Below are positions 51,994 through 60,889 of a stretch of DNA of 64,000 nucleotides, one piece after another. Every line of letters starts with the position of its first letter. Position 1 is the stretch's first letter. The DNA comes from JAOXRU01 sp965247735 (GTDB lineage: Bacteria > Bacteroidota > Bacteroidia > Flavobacteriales > Flavobacteriaceae), in NCBI GenBank assembly GCA_965247735.1, contig CBDFHN010000002.1:3224001-3288000 (forward strand). The letters are read 5' to 3'. A program made the position numbers and the translations under genes. Under the pieces are notes generated by a model, which made no database searches, was not told the origin of the DNA, and saw nothing but the letters and a program-made list of their open reading frames with translations.

Positions 51994-52455
51994 TTATCTT
52001 TTTTGTTTATTTGTTTTTGCTAAAAATTCTTCTAATCTATTCAATACAGAACCCCAGCCATTTAAGATTCCCAGTTTTTCTTGTTGAATTTTATATTCTT
52101 CTGTTGGATGTACAATATTGAAAGTGAAATCCGTTTTATTTCCATTTTTATGAAATAATGATTCGATTTCTACACCTTCGGTCATTGGTTTAAAGTTAGC
52201 AGTTGAAATTATTTTTTCAAGTTCTACAATTTCCGTATATATTCCTTCCGCAATAAATTCACTTCCGTCTGGCATTGGCATAGCGTATTTCCATTTTCCT
52301 CCAACTATAAAAGAATGCGTTACTATTTTTGTATCACTCCCTTGCGGATTCCACCATTTAATAATATGTTCTGGTTTTGTCCAAGCCTCCCAAACCAAGT
52401 CGATTGGGGCATCAAATGTTCTTTTTATTGTTACTGTTCTATTCGTTTTATCCAT
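51994..52455 (-). CDS. AHSA1/START-like ligand-binding protein
   Basis: The 153-residue product matches the activator-of-Hsp90-ATPase-1-like (AHSA1, SRPBCC) fold: TVTIKRTFDAPIDLVWEAWTKPEHIIKWWNP at the start and NGWGSVLNRLEEFL at the end. Such proteins form a hydrophobic cavity and are commonly partnered with ArsR-type repressors, as here (8-base overlap with the ArsR gene). The ligand is unknown. Confidence 0.85.
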   Translation of the reverse strand: MDKTNRTVTIKRTFDAPIDLVWEAWTKPEHIIKWWNPQGSDTKIVTHSFIVGGKWKYAMPMPDGSEFIAEGIYTEIVELEKIISTANFKPMTEGVEIESLFHKNGNKTDFTFNIVHPTEEYKIQQEKLGILNGWGSVLNRLEEFLAKTNKQKR

Positions 52456-52777
52456 TCTTTTTGTTTTCTGATTGCAATTTAATTAGGTAGTTTTCAAAAG
52501 AGTCTATTTTATTCTCCCATAGTTTTTTATATTGTTCTATCCACAAAAATGCCGGAAGGAGATTTTGAGGTTGAATTTCACAATATCTTGCTCTTCCTTT
52601 TTGATTGATTTCTATAATACCACATTCATTTAGAATTTTTATGTGTTTTGAGATTGCAGGTCTACTAATTTTAAATTTTTCGGCAACCTCATTTACAGTC
52701 AATGTTTCATTTGATACAAGTTCAATTATATCTCTTCTAACAGGGTCTGCTATTGCTTGAAAAACATCTCTTCTCAT
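52448..52777 (-). CDS. ArsR-type transcriptional repressor
   Basis: The 109-residue winged-helix protein has the recognition helix SRPAISKHIKILNECG and precedes the AHSA1 gene by overlap. It carries no metal-binding cysteine pair in the sensor helix typical of ArsR/SmtB, and resembles the stand-alone type that pairs with SRPBCC proteins. Two 16-base GTAATC-N4-GGTTAC operators lie 9-50 bases upstream of the start codon; autorepression is likely. Confidence 0.88.
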   Translation of the reverse strand: MRRDVFQAIADPVRRDIIELVSNETLTVNEVAEKFKISRPAISKHIKILNECGIIEINQKGRARYCEIQPQNLLPAFLWIEQYKKLWENKIDSFENYLIKLQSENKKNG

Positions 52778-52785
52778 AATATTAC

Positions 52786-52832
52786 GTAATCATTCGGTTA
52801 CAAATATAAGCGTAATCATTTGGTTACACAAA
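52786..52832 (-). promoter_or_regulatory. promoter with two ArsR operators
   Basis: On the minus strand: -33 tttg (52829-52832), 20 bases, -7 tatatttg (52801-52808). Operator 1 (52812-52827) lies between the two boxes, operator 2 (52786-52801) directly after the -7 box. Both read gtaacc-N4-gattac on that strand, one base off a palindrome, 26 bases apart. This explains how the repressor could block its own promoter. Confidence 0.75.
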
Positions 52833-52941
52833 TATTTTGTTAAGAATTTTTATTCTGGAGGAAGTTGTAGGGCAAATAGTTGTTGATCTTAGTTGTATTT
52901 TATAGCTTTCACTAGGACAGAAGATTGTAATAGTTTTGAGC

Positions 52942-54096
52942 TTATATTTTCACTAGTATTTCGCAGGCTTTATATAATGTTTCATCAGTTTTAGCAAAAC
53001 AAAACCGAAGTTGTCTATGGTCTTCATTATCAATATTAAATACAGAAATTGGAATAGCGGCAAGTTTAAATTCTTGACAAAGACGTTTTGCAAAATCAAT
53101 ATCTCTTTCGTTAGTTATTGCTGAATAGTCTAATAGTTGAAAATAGGTGCCTTTTGATGGTATGTATTCAAAACGAGATCCATCTATAGCTTCTAAAAAC
53201 AAATCTCTTTTCTGCTGAAAAAATTGCGGTAATGACAAATAGTGTTCTGGATTTTTAAGATACCTAGCAAAAGCTATTTGCATAGGATGGTTAATACAAA
53301 ATACATTGAATTGATGTACTTTTTGAAATTCCTGCATTAGTACTTTTGGTGCAGCACAGTAGCCCATTTTCCACCCTGTATTATGAAAAGTTTTACCAAA
53401 AGAGGCACATATAAAAGAGCGTTCCGCTAGTTTTGGATATAAAGCTACACTTTGATGTTGTTCTTCATCAAAAATAAGGTGTTCATATACTTCATCACTT
53501 AAGATAATGATGTTGGTGTCAGCTACAATTTTTTGAAGCTCTAGGAGATCAGATTTTTTAAGTATGGTTCCTGTAGGATTATGTGGTGTATTAATGATAA
53601 TCATTTTGGTTTTATCATTAATTTTTTGTCTTACCATTTCCCAGTCTATAGTATAGTTCTTTCCTTGTAATTGAATAAAAACAGGAATTCCTCCATGTAA
53701 TTCTATGGCGGGTTCATAACAGTCATAGGCAGGTTTAAAAATCAAGACTTCATCATCTTGTTCAATAAAAGCGCTAATAATTGTAAATATTGCTTGTGTA
53801 GCCCCAGCAGTAATTGTTATTTCTGTTTCTGGATGATAGCTATGGCCGTATAAGTTTTCTAGTTTTTGAGCAATTATCTCTCTAAGACTATAGACACCTT
53901 GCATTGGTGCATATTGGTTGTATCCGTTTAACATGGCGGTATTAACTTCGGAAATCAATGTTTTTTCTGAAGGGAAATTTGGGAATCCCTGAGATAAGTT
54001 TATGGCATTGTTTTCTTGAGCCATTTTACTCATTACGGTAAAAATATTGGTTTTAACACCTGGAAGTTTAGAGTTAAATTTATTTTGAAAGGACAT
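52942..54096 (-). CDS. PLP-dependent aminotransferase (methionine aminotransferase type)
   Basis: The 384-residue fold-type I enzyme carries the internal aldimine lysine K235 (SFGKTFHNTG), N172 in PHNPTG, D201 and Y204 in LSDEVYEHL. The opening (LPGVKTNIFTVMSKMAQENNA) matches the YbdL/methionine aminotransferase group, so I propose transamination of methionine to its keto acid in methionine salvage. Aromatic aminotransferase activity is the alternative. It is a single gene divergent from the S9 peptidase. Confidence 0.85.
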   Translation of the reverse strand: MSFQNKFNSKLPGVKTNIFTVMSKMAQENNAINLSQGFPNFPSEKTLISEVNTAMLNGYNQYAPMQGVYSLREIIAQKLENLYGHSYHPETEITITAGATQAIFTIISAFIEQDDEVLIFKPAYDCYEPAIELHGGIPVFIQLQGKNYTIDWEMVRQKINDKTKMIIINTPHNPTGTILKKSDLLELQKIVADTNIIILSDEVYEHLIFDEEQHQSVALYPKLAERSFICASFGKTFHNTGWKMGYCAAPKVLMQEFQKVHQFNVFCINHPMQIAFARYLKNPEHYLSLPQFFQQKRDLFLEAIDGSRFEYIPSKGTYFQLLDYSAITNERDIDFAKRLCQEFKLAAIPISVFNIDNEDHRQLRFCFAKTDETLYKACEILVKI

Positions 54097-54313
54097 ATGT
54101 AATTGTATGTTTTTTTAACATAATGAAGATTAAAAGTACGATAAATAATAGGATTATTTTTTGTAAGTTTAGTTTTTATAAACCATAGCTTAGGTGTTTG
54201 GTTTTTAGTGATCTAGTTATGTTTTTTAAATGAAATATATTTTAGAAACTAATGATTGATAATACCAATTCTGATGAGTTTTTTTGAAACCTAATTTTTT
54301 AAACAATTACTAT

Positions 54314-56725
54314 ATGAAAAATCTAATTTATGCTTTCTTCTTTTTGGTACTATCAAGTAGTTATGCTCAAGAGAGTGTATCGTATCAGAAACCACCAGAT
54401 GAAATTTTAAACCTTGTAGATGTTGAGTTGGCTCCTAGAGTTCTCTTAGGTCATAAAAAGGAAAACATGGTGCTTTTGTATCGAAATAACTATAAAACGA
54501 TAGCAGAACTTTCTCAAGAAGAGCTTCGTTTGGGAGGACTTAGAATTGATCCCAAAACAAATATTGGCAGCAGAGTAACGTATAATACCAATATTAAAAT
54601 TAAGAATATTAAGGAAAAAGGGGCAGAAATAATTCAAGTAAAAGGATTGCCCAAAAATCCTAGATTAGCAAATTTTTCATGGTCACCAGATCAAGAAAAA
54701 ATAGCGCTTACCAATACAACATCTAGTGGTGTAGAGATATGGGTGCTTGACTTGAAAAGTGCTAGTCTAAAAAAATTAACAGCAGCAACTGTTAATGCCA
54801 ATATGAGAGATGTTATTAACTGGTCTGAGGATAGTAAATCAATGTTGGTAAAAATGGTTTCTGAAGATAAAAAACCATTAATTAATACAAAGACAGCTGT
54901 ACCAACAGGTCCTACAATTTCGGTTAATGAAGGTAAAAAAGCACAAAATAGAACCTATCAAGATTTATTGAAAAATAAAAATGATGAGCATAATTTTGAG
55001 CAATTGGCATTATCAGAAATCTATAAAGTATCTCTTGATGGAACACAAGAAAAATGGCTTGATACTGCAATTTACGCCAGTATTGGTTTTTCTCCAGATG
55101 GTAATTATGTAATGGTGACTACTGTAGAAAAACCATTTTCTTATTTGGTTACCTACAGAAGATTCCCTTCTAAAACGGTGATTTATACAAAAGAAGGTAA
55201 AAAAGTCCAGACGGTTTTAGAGGTTCCGCTTATTGAGGATTTGCCAAAAGGATTTATGGCAGTAAGAAAAGGGAAACGAAACTTTTCTTGGAGAAGAGAT
55301 AAAGCGGCATCACTTGTTTATGCGACGGCTTTAGATGAGGGAGATCCAAAAAACAAGGTTGCATTTAGAGATGAGGTTTTTCAGTTAGAAGCTCCTTTTA
55401 ATGGAGCGGGAAAATCAATATTAAAAACAGTAAATCGTTTTTCTTATATCACTTGGGGAAACGAAACTACAGCAATTGCATATGATAATTGGTGGAATAC
55501 CAGAAATACAAAAGCATATGTATTTAACCCTTCAAATGCGTCTCAAAAGCCTAAAGTTATTTGGGATAGAAATTACCAAGATCAATATAGCAACCCAGGG
55601 CGTTTTATTACTGAAAGAAACGATATGGGATCTTATGTATTGGCATTAAATAAAGGCAATGCTTTTTTAAACGGACCTGGCTATTCTAAAAAAGGACAGT
55701 TTCCTTTTATAGATAGAATAAATTTAAAAACACAACAGAAAAAACGCATTTACGAATCTAAGTATACCAATAAAAAAGAAGTGTTAAGTTCGTATGACGT
55801 TAAGAATAACGAGTTGTTGGTGAGGATAGAATCTGCAAAAGAATACCCTAATTATTATTTTAGAAGTGTAAAACGAAACAAATTGAAACAATTGACAGCT
55901 TTTAAAAACCCTTTTAAAAGTATTCAAGATGTGCATAAGGAAGTTGTCAATTATAAAAGAGATGACGGATTAGAGCTATCGGGTACATTGTATCTTCCTG
56001 TGGGATATGATAAGGCTAGAAAAGAAAAGATGCCAATGATAATGTGGGCATATCCTAGAGAATTTAAGGATAAGTCTAGTGCAGGACAAAGCACAAAAAA
56101 TCCAAACAAATTTACCTTTCCTTATTATGGTTCTATGATCTATTGGGTTACTAGAGGATATGTGGTACTTGACGGAGCTTCTTTTCCTATTGTTGGTGAA
56201 GGAGATACAGAGCCAAATGATTCTTTTAGAAAACAGTTGGTAGCAAATGCTAAGGCAGCAATTGATGCTGTGGATGATTTGGGGTATATTGATAGAAATA
56301 AGGTAGCTGTAGGTGGACATAGTTATGGTGCTTTTATGGTGGCTAATTTATTGTCGCATTCTAATTTGTTTGCTGCGGGAATTGCGAGAAGCGGTGCTTA
56401 TAATAGAACGCTGACGCCTTTTGGTTTTCAAAGTGAAGAAAGATCATATTGGGAGGCTTCAGAAGTATATAATTCCATGTCTCCTTTTATGCATGCCGAT
56501 AAAATGAAAAGTCCGTTGCTATTGATACATGGAGAAGCAGACAATAATTCTGGTACCTATCCAATGCAAAGTGAGCGTTATTTTAATGCCTTAAAAGGAC
56601 TTGGAGCAACAGTACGCTTGGTAATGTTGCCTAAAGAAAGTCATGGATATCGATCTATGGAAAGTATATTGCACCTGCTTTGGGAGCAAGACCAATGGTT
56701 AGAAAAACATGTAAAAAATAAATAG
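54314..56725 (+). CDS. prolyl-oligopeptidase-family serine peptidase
   Basis: I start at ATG 54314 (MKNLIYAFFFLVLSSSYAQ, signal peptide), 803 residues. The N part is a beta-propeller-like region (FSWSPDQEKIALTNTTSSG, GFSPDGNYVMVTT). The C part is the alpha/beta hydrolase with S670 (GGHSYGAF), D743 (GEADNNSG) and H777 (ESHGYRS). This is an exported S9 peptidase, of the type that cleaves dipeptides or glutamyl peptides. A perfect 17-bp hairpin follows 5 bases after the stop. Confidence 0.9.
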   Translation: MKNLIYAFFFLVLSSSYAQESVSYQKPPDEILNLVDVELAPRVLLGHKKENMVLLYRNNYKTIAELSQEELRLGGLRIDPKTNIGSRVTYNTNIKIKNIKEKGAEIIQVKGLPKNPRLANFSWSPDQEKIALTNTTSSGVEIWVLDLKSASLKKLTAATVNANMRDVINWSEDSKSMLVKMVSEDKKPLINTKTAVPTGPTISVNEGKKAQNRTYQDLLKNKNDEHNFEQLALSEIYKVSLDGTQEKWLDTAIYASIGFSPDGNYVMVTTVEKPFSYLVTYRRFPSKTVIYTKEGKKVQTVLEVPLIEDLPKGFMAVRKGKRNFSWRRDKAASLVYATALDEGDPKNKVAFRDEVFQLEAPFNGAGKSILKTVNRFSYITWGNETTAIAYDNWWNTRNTKAYVFNPSNASQKPKVIWDRNYQDQYSNPGRFITERNDMGSYVLALNKGNAFLNGPGYSKKGQFPFIDRINLKTQQKKRIYESKYTNKKEVLSSYDVKNNELLVRIESAKEYPNYYFRSVKRNKLKQLTAFKNPFKSIQDVHKEVVNYKRDDGLELSGTLYLPVGYDKARKEKMPMIMWAYPREFKDKSSAGQSTKNPNKFTFPYYGSMIYWVTRGYVVLDGASFPIVGEGDTEPNDSFRKQLVANAKAAIDAVDDLGYIDRNKVAVGGHSYGAFMVANLLSHSNLFAAGIARSGAYNRTLTPFGFQSEERSYWEASEVYNSMSPFMHADKMKSPLLLIHGEADNNSGTYPMQSERYFNALKGLGATVRLVMLPKESHGYRSMESILHLLWEQDQWLEKHVKNK

Positions 56726-56730
56726 CCCTA

Positions 56731-56771
56731 TAATAAGCTTCAGCAATGACTATTATTGCTGAAGCTTATTA
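56731..56771 (+). terminator. strong intrinsic terminator after the S9 peptidase
   Basis: Perfect 17-base arms (56731-56747 and 56755-56771) with loop gactatt, followed by ttttag. It lies 5 bases after the stop codon and also separates the accessory run that follows on the minus strand. Confidence 0.85.
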
Positions 56772-56846
56772 TTTTAGTTGAAAAATAATCTTTTGAAAAG
56801 TGAATTAATGGGGGTTATTAGCCAGAGTTGTTTTTTACAGGCTGTT

Positions 56847-57926
56847 TTAAAATCCAATTTTACTTTTTTCAATATTTAGATACGTTTTATTATCACTATT
56901 AAATATATCAGAAAGACTTAACTCTTTATCTGAATTTTCAAACCCAATCTTATTTAAAAGTCTATTAGTTTTTTGAGTACTAAGTTTTTTGAATTCATAC
57001 ATCGATATCATCCTTCCTTTTCTTAATAATGCGGTATCTATTTTTGATAGATTAGTATTAAATGTACAGATTATTTTAATATTTAGATAATCACTAAACA
57101 ATCCATCAGTTAGTTGTAAAATTGTTGAAACAACGGATTCTTCTTTGATATTTTCTCTTGATGTTATTACTTTTTCTGCATCCTCGATTATTAAAATGGA
57201 GTTCCTCTGTTTTAAAAGAAATGAAATAAAGTCTGGGTCTAATAAATTATTAACGAACTCGTTTTGAACAAAAATGAAATTAGAATTTTGATGATTATCG
57301 CTAATTAAATTTTTGATATATGTAGTTTTCCCTGTTCCAGGTTCTCCAAAAAGTAAAATTAATCCAGATTCTTTTGATGAAATAGACTCTTGAATTCTTT
57401 CGCTAACCTCTATAAAATCATTATTATAATTATCAACTAAATTAATTTTAACTTTTTCTGTTCTAACATCCTCTGTTTGAAAGTTCGAATGAGTTTTTGT
57501 TAGAACTTTGAATGTTGGTGTTCTTGATAATCCAAATTCCTTTCTCAATTCATGATTCATTTTTATAATCCAGTTTTCTAACTTGGAATCTTTGCAGTCG
57601 TATAAAAAATCTATTGATAAAGTATCATTCTCTAAGGAAATCCAAATTGTAGATTTTCTTTTAATACTCTTGTATAACAATTGATATGTAAAATCTTTGT
57701 CAAAATCAGCATTACTAGAATCTTCAGTACTCCAATCCTTAAAGACTATTTCATAATTATTATTTGTGAGGTTCAGTAATTTTAATACTTTATCTATGTT
57801 TTCTTTAGATTCCTCCAATGGAACTTCTAAAGAAAGAGTTGATGATATCGAATCATATAATAACGTAAAATATGAATTACGTTCAAATTCATTATATGAA
57901 TCAAAAGCTTTTAATAATTCAGACAT
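56847..57926 (-). CDS. AAA-type ATPase with unknown N-terminal domain
   Basis: The 359-residue protein has an uncharacterised N-terminal domain of about 170 residues and a C-terminal AAA module: Walker A GEPGTGKT (194-201), Walker B ILIIEDAE (244-251), sensor Asn290 (CTFNTN) and an arginine-finger-like LLRKGRM (301-307). The AAA core resembles membrane-associated or clamp-like ATPases, but no membrane segment is present. It is the first of a run of minus-strand accessory genes, and a repeat copy lies just upstream. Function is unknown; the N-terminal domain may bind the substrate. Confidence 0.75.
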   Translation of the reverse strand: MSELLKAFDSYNEFERNSYFTLLYDSISSTLSLEVPLEESKENIDKVLKLLNLTNNNYEIVFKDWSTEDSSNADFDKDFTYQLLYKSIKRKSTIWISLENDTLSIDFLYDCKDSKLENWIIKMNHELRKEFGLSRTPTFKVLTKTHSNFQTEDVRTEKVKINLVDNYNNDFIEVSERIQESISSKESGLILLFGEPGTGKTTYIKNLISDNHQNSNFIFVQNEFVNNLLDPDFISFLLKQRNSILIIEDAEKVITSRENIKEESVVSTILQLTDGLFSDYLNIKIICTFNTNLSKIDTALLRKGRMISMYEFKKLSTQKTNRLLNKIGFENSDKELSLSDIFNSDNKTYLNIEKSKIGF

Positions 57927-57943
57927 GTTTTTATTAATTATCT

Positions 57944-58015
57944 ACCACCACCTAAATCCAATAACGTTTAGTGTAGTGACCTGCTTAGTAGTATCAAATT
58001 TAATTCTTTTCTTAT
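57944..58015 (+). repeat. dispersed intergenic repeat, copy A
   Basis: It reads accaccacctaaatcc, then cgtttagtgtag, ctgcttagta and tatcaaatttaatt, and lies 18 bases upstream (5') of the AAA gene start. It aligns in the same orientation with copies B, C and D. Confidence 0.65.
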
Positions 58016-58097
58016 AACTATCACAAAACATTACGACTCCAATGGTTTTGCTAATGTACAAATGTGAATTTATGGAAGGAAATCTGTGCCAACAGGA

Positions 58098-58613
58098 TCA
58101 TTCTTTACACGTTCCAATTAAAGCTCTAGCATTTTCGTAATTCGGCCATTTATCGGCTCTCATGCAAATGGAAATTTGTTCAATCCAATGGTTTTCATCT
58201 GTAATATTGTTCAATGATACCATTTGATAATCGCTTTCACTTGAAAATTGGGTAATTTTCTTTGTTGTCACTAGTTTTACAAATGAGAGTGCTAAAACTT
58301 CTTTTGAGAATTTTAGCGATCTTAGGTTTTCAGGCAGAATAACTAGAGTGCAGAATAATGAATAATACAAATTGTATAAATCTTCATAGTGCACAGGAAC
58401 TTGTATTTTTAGATCTAAATAATCGTAAAGTTTCTTGGCACTATTTACTTCATATTCTGTTAAGGTTTGAGTTTCAAATTCGGTTAAATCTTGCTGAATA
58501 ACTTTCTTTTCAGTAATGCGTTCACCTTTCCAGAAAAAGCGTTTTCCAATTTTTCTCAAATGCTTGTGCCGTTCAATGTCAGTTGTCAATTGACCTTTTC
58601 TTTTATTTCCCAT
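58098..58613 (-). CDS. hypothetical protein of the accessory run
   Basis: The 171-residue product is cytoplasmic, with a basic N terminus (MGNKRKGQLTTDIERHKHLRK) and a helical middle (EDLYNLYYSLFCTLVILPENLRSL). No family is recognised. A nucleic-acid or protein-binding role would only be a guess. It is flanked by repeat copies A and B. Confidence 0.45.
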   Translation of the reverse strand: MGNKRKGQLTTDIERHKHLRKIGKRFFWKGERITEKKVIQQDLTEFETQTLTEYEVNSAKKLYDYLDLKIQVPVHYEDLYNLYYSLFCTLVILPENLRSLKFSKEVLALSFVKLVTTKKITQFSSESDYQMVSLNNITDENHWIEQISICMRADKWPNYENARALIGTCKE

Positions 58614-58648
58614 TTCTCAAATTATTGCCAATCACTATTTAAAATTCA

Positions 58649-58691
58649 ATTGCGTTTGTTCTAGTCAACTACTTAGTATACCAAACGTAAT
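58649..58691 (+). repeat. dispersed intergenic repeat, copy B (palindromic form)
   Basis: Ten-base arms attgcgtttg (58649-58658) and caaacgtaat (58682-58691, one G-T wobble) can pair. The last base of the repeat is also the last base of the adjacent permease stop codon, so the repeat abuts the gene exactly. Confidence 0.7.
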
Positions 58692-59992
58692 CATTTTTTA
58701 TTTAGATTAGTTTTTATAAAGTATACAATTGTCAAAATAACGATAGCTATAAAAACAATTACAAATTCATTCTGAGCAAGATTAGATAGTAAATAAAGGA
58801 TGGTTAAACTAGATAGAATTGGAATTAAGTAACCACCCGGAATTCTAAATTCATTTTTAGCGTTAGTATTTACCTTTTTCTTTCTCAGTTTGATTACAGA
58901 CAGGGAAACTCCCAAATAGATTAGTAGTATTGTAGCGCTGGAGATAATTGCTAGTTGTTCAAAACCACCAATAGCGGCAAATAAAAACCCAGCTGCTGCA
59001 TAGCAAATTATAGAAATATATGGGGTGTTAAATTTTGAATGAATTTTTGTCAAAGGTTTAATAGGCAAAACATTGTCTTTTGATGCTCTAAATAATATTC
59101 TTGGCATACTCAATATAGAACTACTTAAATAACCTAGCATCGATATAGCTGCTGCTAAGGTCATTGCTGTAAAACCAATAGGGCCAAAAACCTGATTTGC
59201 AACTGCTCCCAAAGGATTTTCTTTGAAAGACGTTAATGAATTTCCAAGCACTCCTTGGGAAACCGTTTGAATGAGGATATACAATAGTAGTATTATAGTA
59301 ATACTTATAAAAATTCCTTTTGGAATATTCCTTTTTGGATTTTTAACTTCTCCACTAATAGAAAGACCAGATTCTGCTCCTTGAAATGCAAAAAATAGAA
59401 TCAATGAAACTTTAGCGATTTCGTTAAAAGACGGTGTAATAGAAATTGAAAGATTATCAAAAGACACTTTACCCCAAGAAAACATGATTAACAATACTAG
59501 TGGAATCAGTTTTGTAATTGTGACAAACTTAACCACCTTGACTCCATCTTTAACCCCTTTGACATTAATAATACCGAATGCTGTAAAAAAAATAAAGAAG
59601 GTAAGTATTTTTACAGATTGCAATTTGAATTCTGGAATTATTGAACCAATAATATCAACAATGGCATTAGCTACGGCAGCATCAGCCGATATTGTTGCCA
59701 AAATAAAAAGTACTGCGGTTAGAAAACCAAAATAGGGGCCAAAGGCAGTTTTAATATAGGTATATGCGCCTCCTGAATCTGTTATTCTACTGCCTGCTTC
59801 TGCAAAACAGAGCATAACCAATGTTACAAGAATTCCACATAATAAATAGGCAAAAATACTTGAAGAGCCAAGTCCGGCGGCAACAATTGCAGGCAATACA
59901 AATATTCCTGAGCCAACAACTATATTAATGATATTGCTGCTAAATCCAAAAACTCCAATTACACGTTTTAAATTTTCCTTATTTTCTTCCAT
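58691..59992 (-). CDS. APC-superfamily amino-acid permease
   Basis: The 433-residue protein has about 12 membrane helices. The helix-1 unwound motif VGSGIF in FGFSSNIINIVVGSGIFVLP and the conserved GAESGLSISGE in helix 6 identify the APC family. It imports an amino acid or polyamine by cation symport or exchange. No partner enzyme is adjacent. The gene abuts repeat copy B and is one of few genes of recognised function in the accessory run. Confidence 0.85.
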   Translation of the reverse strand: MEENKENLKRVIGVFGFSSNIINIVVGSGIFVLPAIVAAGLGSSSIFAYLLCGILVTLVMLCFAEAGSRITDSGGAYTYIKTAFGPYFGFLTAVLFILATISADAAVANAIVDIIGSIIPEFKLQSVKILTFFIFFTAFGIINVKGVKDGVKVVKFVTITKLIPLVLLIMFSWGKVSFDNLSISITPSFNEIAKVSLILFFAFQGAESGLSISGEVKNPKRNIPKGIFISITIILLLYILIQTVSQGVLGNSLTSFKENPLGAVANQVFGPIGFTAMTLAAAISMLGYLSSSILSMPRILFRASKDNVLPIKPLTKIHSKFNTPYISIICYAAAGFLFAAIGGFEQLAIISSATILLIYLGVSLSVIKLRKKKVNTNAKNEFRIPGGYLIPILSSLTILYLLSNLAQNEFVIVFIAIVILTIVYFIKTNLNKK

Positions 59993-60285
59993 TCTTGTTA
60001 CTTTGGTTATGTACCTAACAAGTAGCTAAAGTAATATGGGGGCGTGTCCTTGTCTCAAATATAAGAAATAAAGAGCGTTTTTTATGCTTTTTATTTAATT
60101 TGAGTATATCGTACTCTTGTGACAAGAAGAATATATGGTTGTGAATTATTGATCTATGGGAGAAAAGTTGTAACTGGTTTATAGTGAGTGATAATCTGTT
60201 GTTAAATGATATAAGAAGGATTACTTAAGAAAATGAATTTATAGCTGTTTTTATAATATTCAGCCTTTTATAATTTCGTTTAAGG

Positions 60286-60648
60286 TCAATATTTGTCAAG
60301 TTGTCCAAGTCTTAATAGACCAACATGATTGAATTCAATCGCTTTGGTTAGTTCTTTGTTCCACAGAAAAAAATTCTTGTTTCCAAGAATTGATTTAAAT
60401 ATTATTTGGTATTGTTCCTCGATAAGAAGTCCAGTAATTGTTCTTTGATAAACAAGAAAAAGATCTTCTCCGATAAAGTGCTCGTTGATGCTTTTATGAA
60501 CTAAATCAAAATTTATGTTTTTACCGGTACCGAAATGAATCCATTCCTCATTGTTTGTCTTTTTCCAATGAAGTTTGAATTTTAAAGAATTTGCTGTGCT
60601 ATATATTAATCTTGATTCCAATGTTTTTCTCAAATGCGCCACCACCAT
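60286..60648 (-). CDS. hypothetical protein of the accessory run
   Basis: The 120-residue product starts at an ATG at 60648 (MVVAHLRKTLESRLIYS); a TTG at 60657 is the alternative. It is a mixed alpha/beta cytoplasmic protein without recognisable motifs, with several aromatic and charged residues (NEEWIHFGTGKNINFDLVHK). The first codons lie within the conserved accaccat arm of repeat C. The gap between it and the permease holds no gene. Confidence 0.45.
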   Translation of the reverse strand: MVVAHLRKTLESRLIYSTANSLKFKLHWKKTNNEEWIHFGTGKNINFDLVHKSINEHFIGEDLFLVYQRTITGLLIEEQYQIIFKSILGNKNFFLWNKELTKAIEFNHVGLLRLGQLDKY

Positions 60649-60657
60649 ATAAGCCAA

Positions 60658-60711
60658 ATTGCGTTTGGTGTAGCTGCTTATTTGGTATTATCAAATTTAA
60701 TCATTTTTTTA
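60658..60711 (+). repeat. dispersed intergenic repeat, copy C
   Basis: It reads attgcgtttggtgtag (beginning at 60658), ctgctta and tatcaaatttaatcattttt, with a preceding accaccatataagcc arm that resembles copy A. It lies between the 60286 and 60890 genes, in the same orientation as A, B and D. Confidence 0.65.
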
Positions 60712-60889
60712 TATACTAGTAATAAACAAAGAGCTTATTGGGTTTAAGTATAGTCCTTACTCAAGGGATTATTATTTCCTTCCGAAGGACTTCTCACTTC
60801 AATTTATAGACTAATACATTGTTTACTAAATACTAGTAATCTTGAAAGGAGTATATGTTATGAAAATTATTAGCAAATGTTATTTTCTA

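Noticed and set aside
56847..58613. A known antiviral defence system
   Set aside because: One AAA ATPase and one unknown protein without nuclease, sensor or toxin domains do not support a named system.
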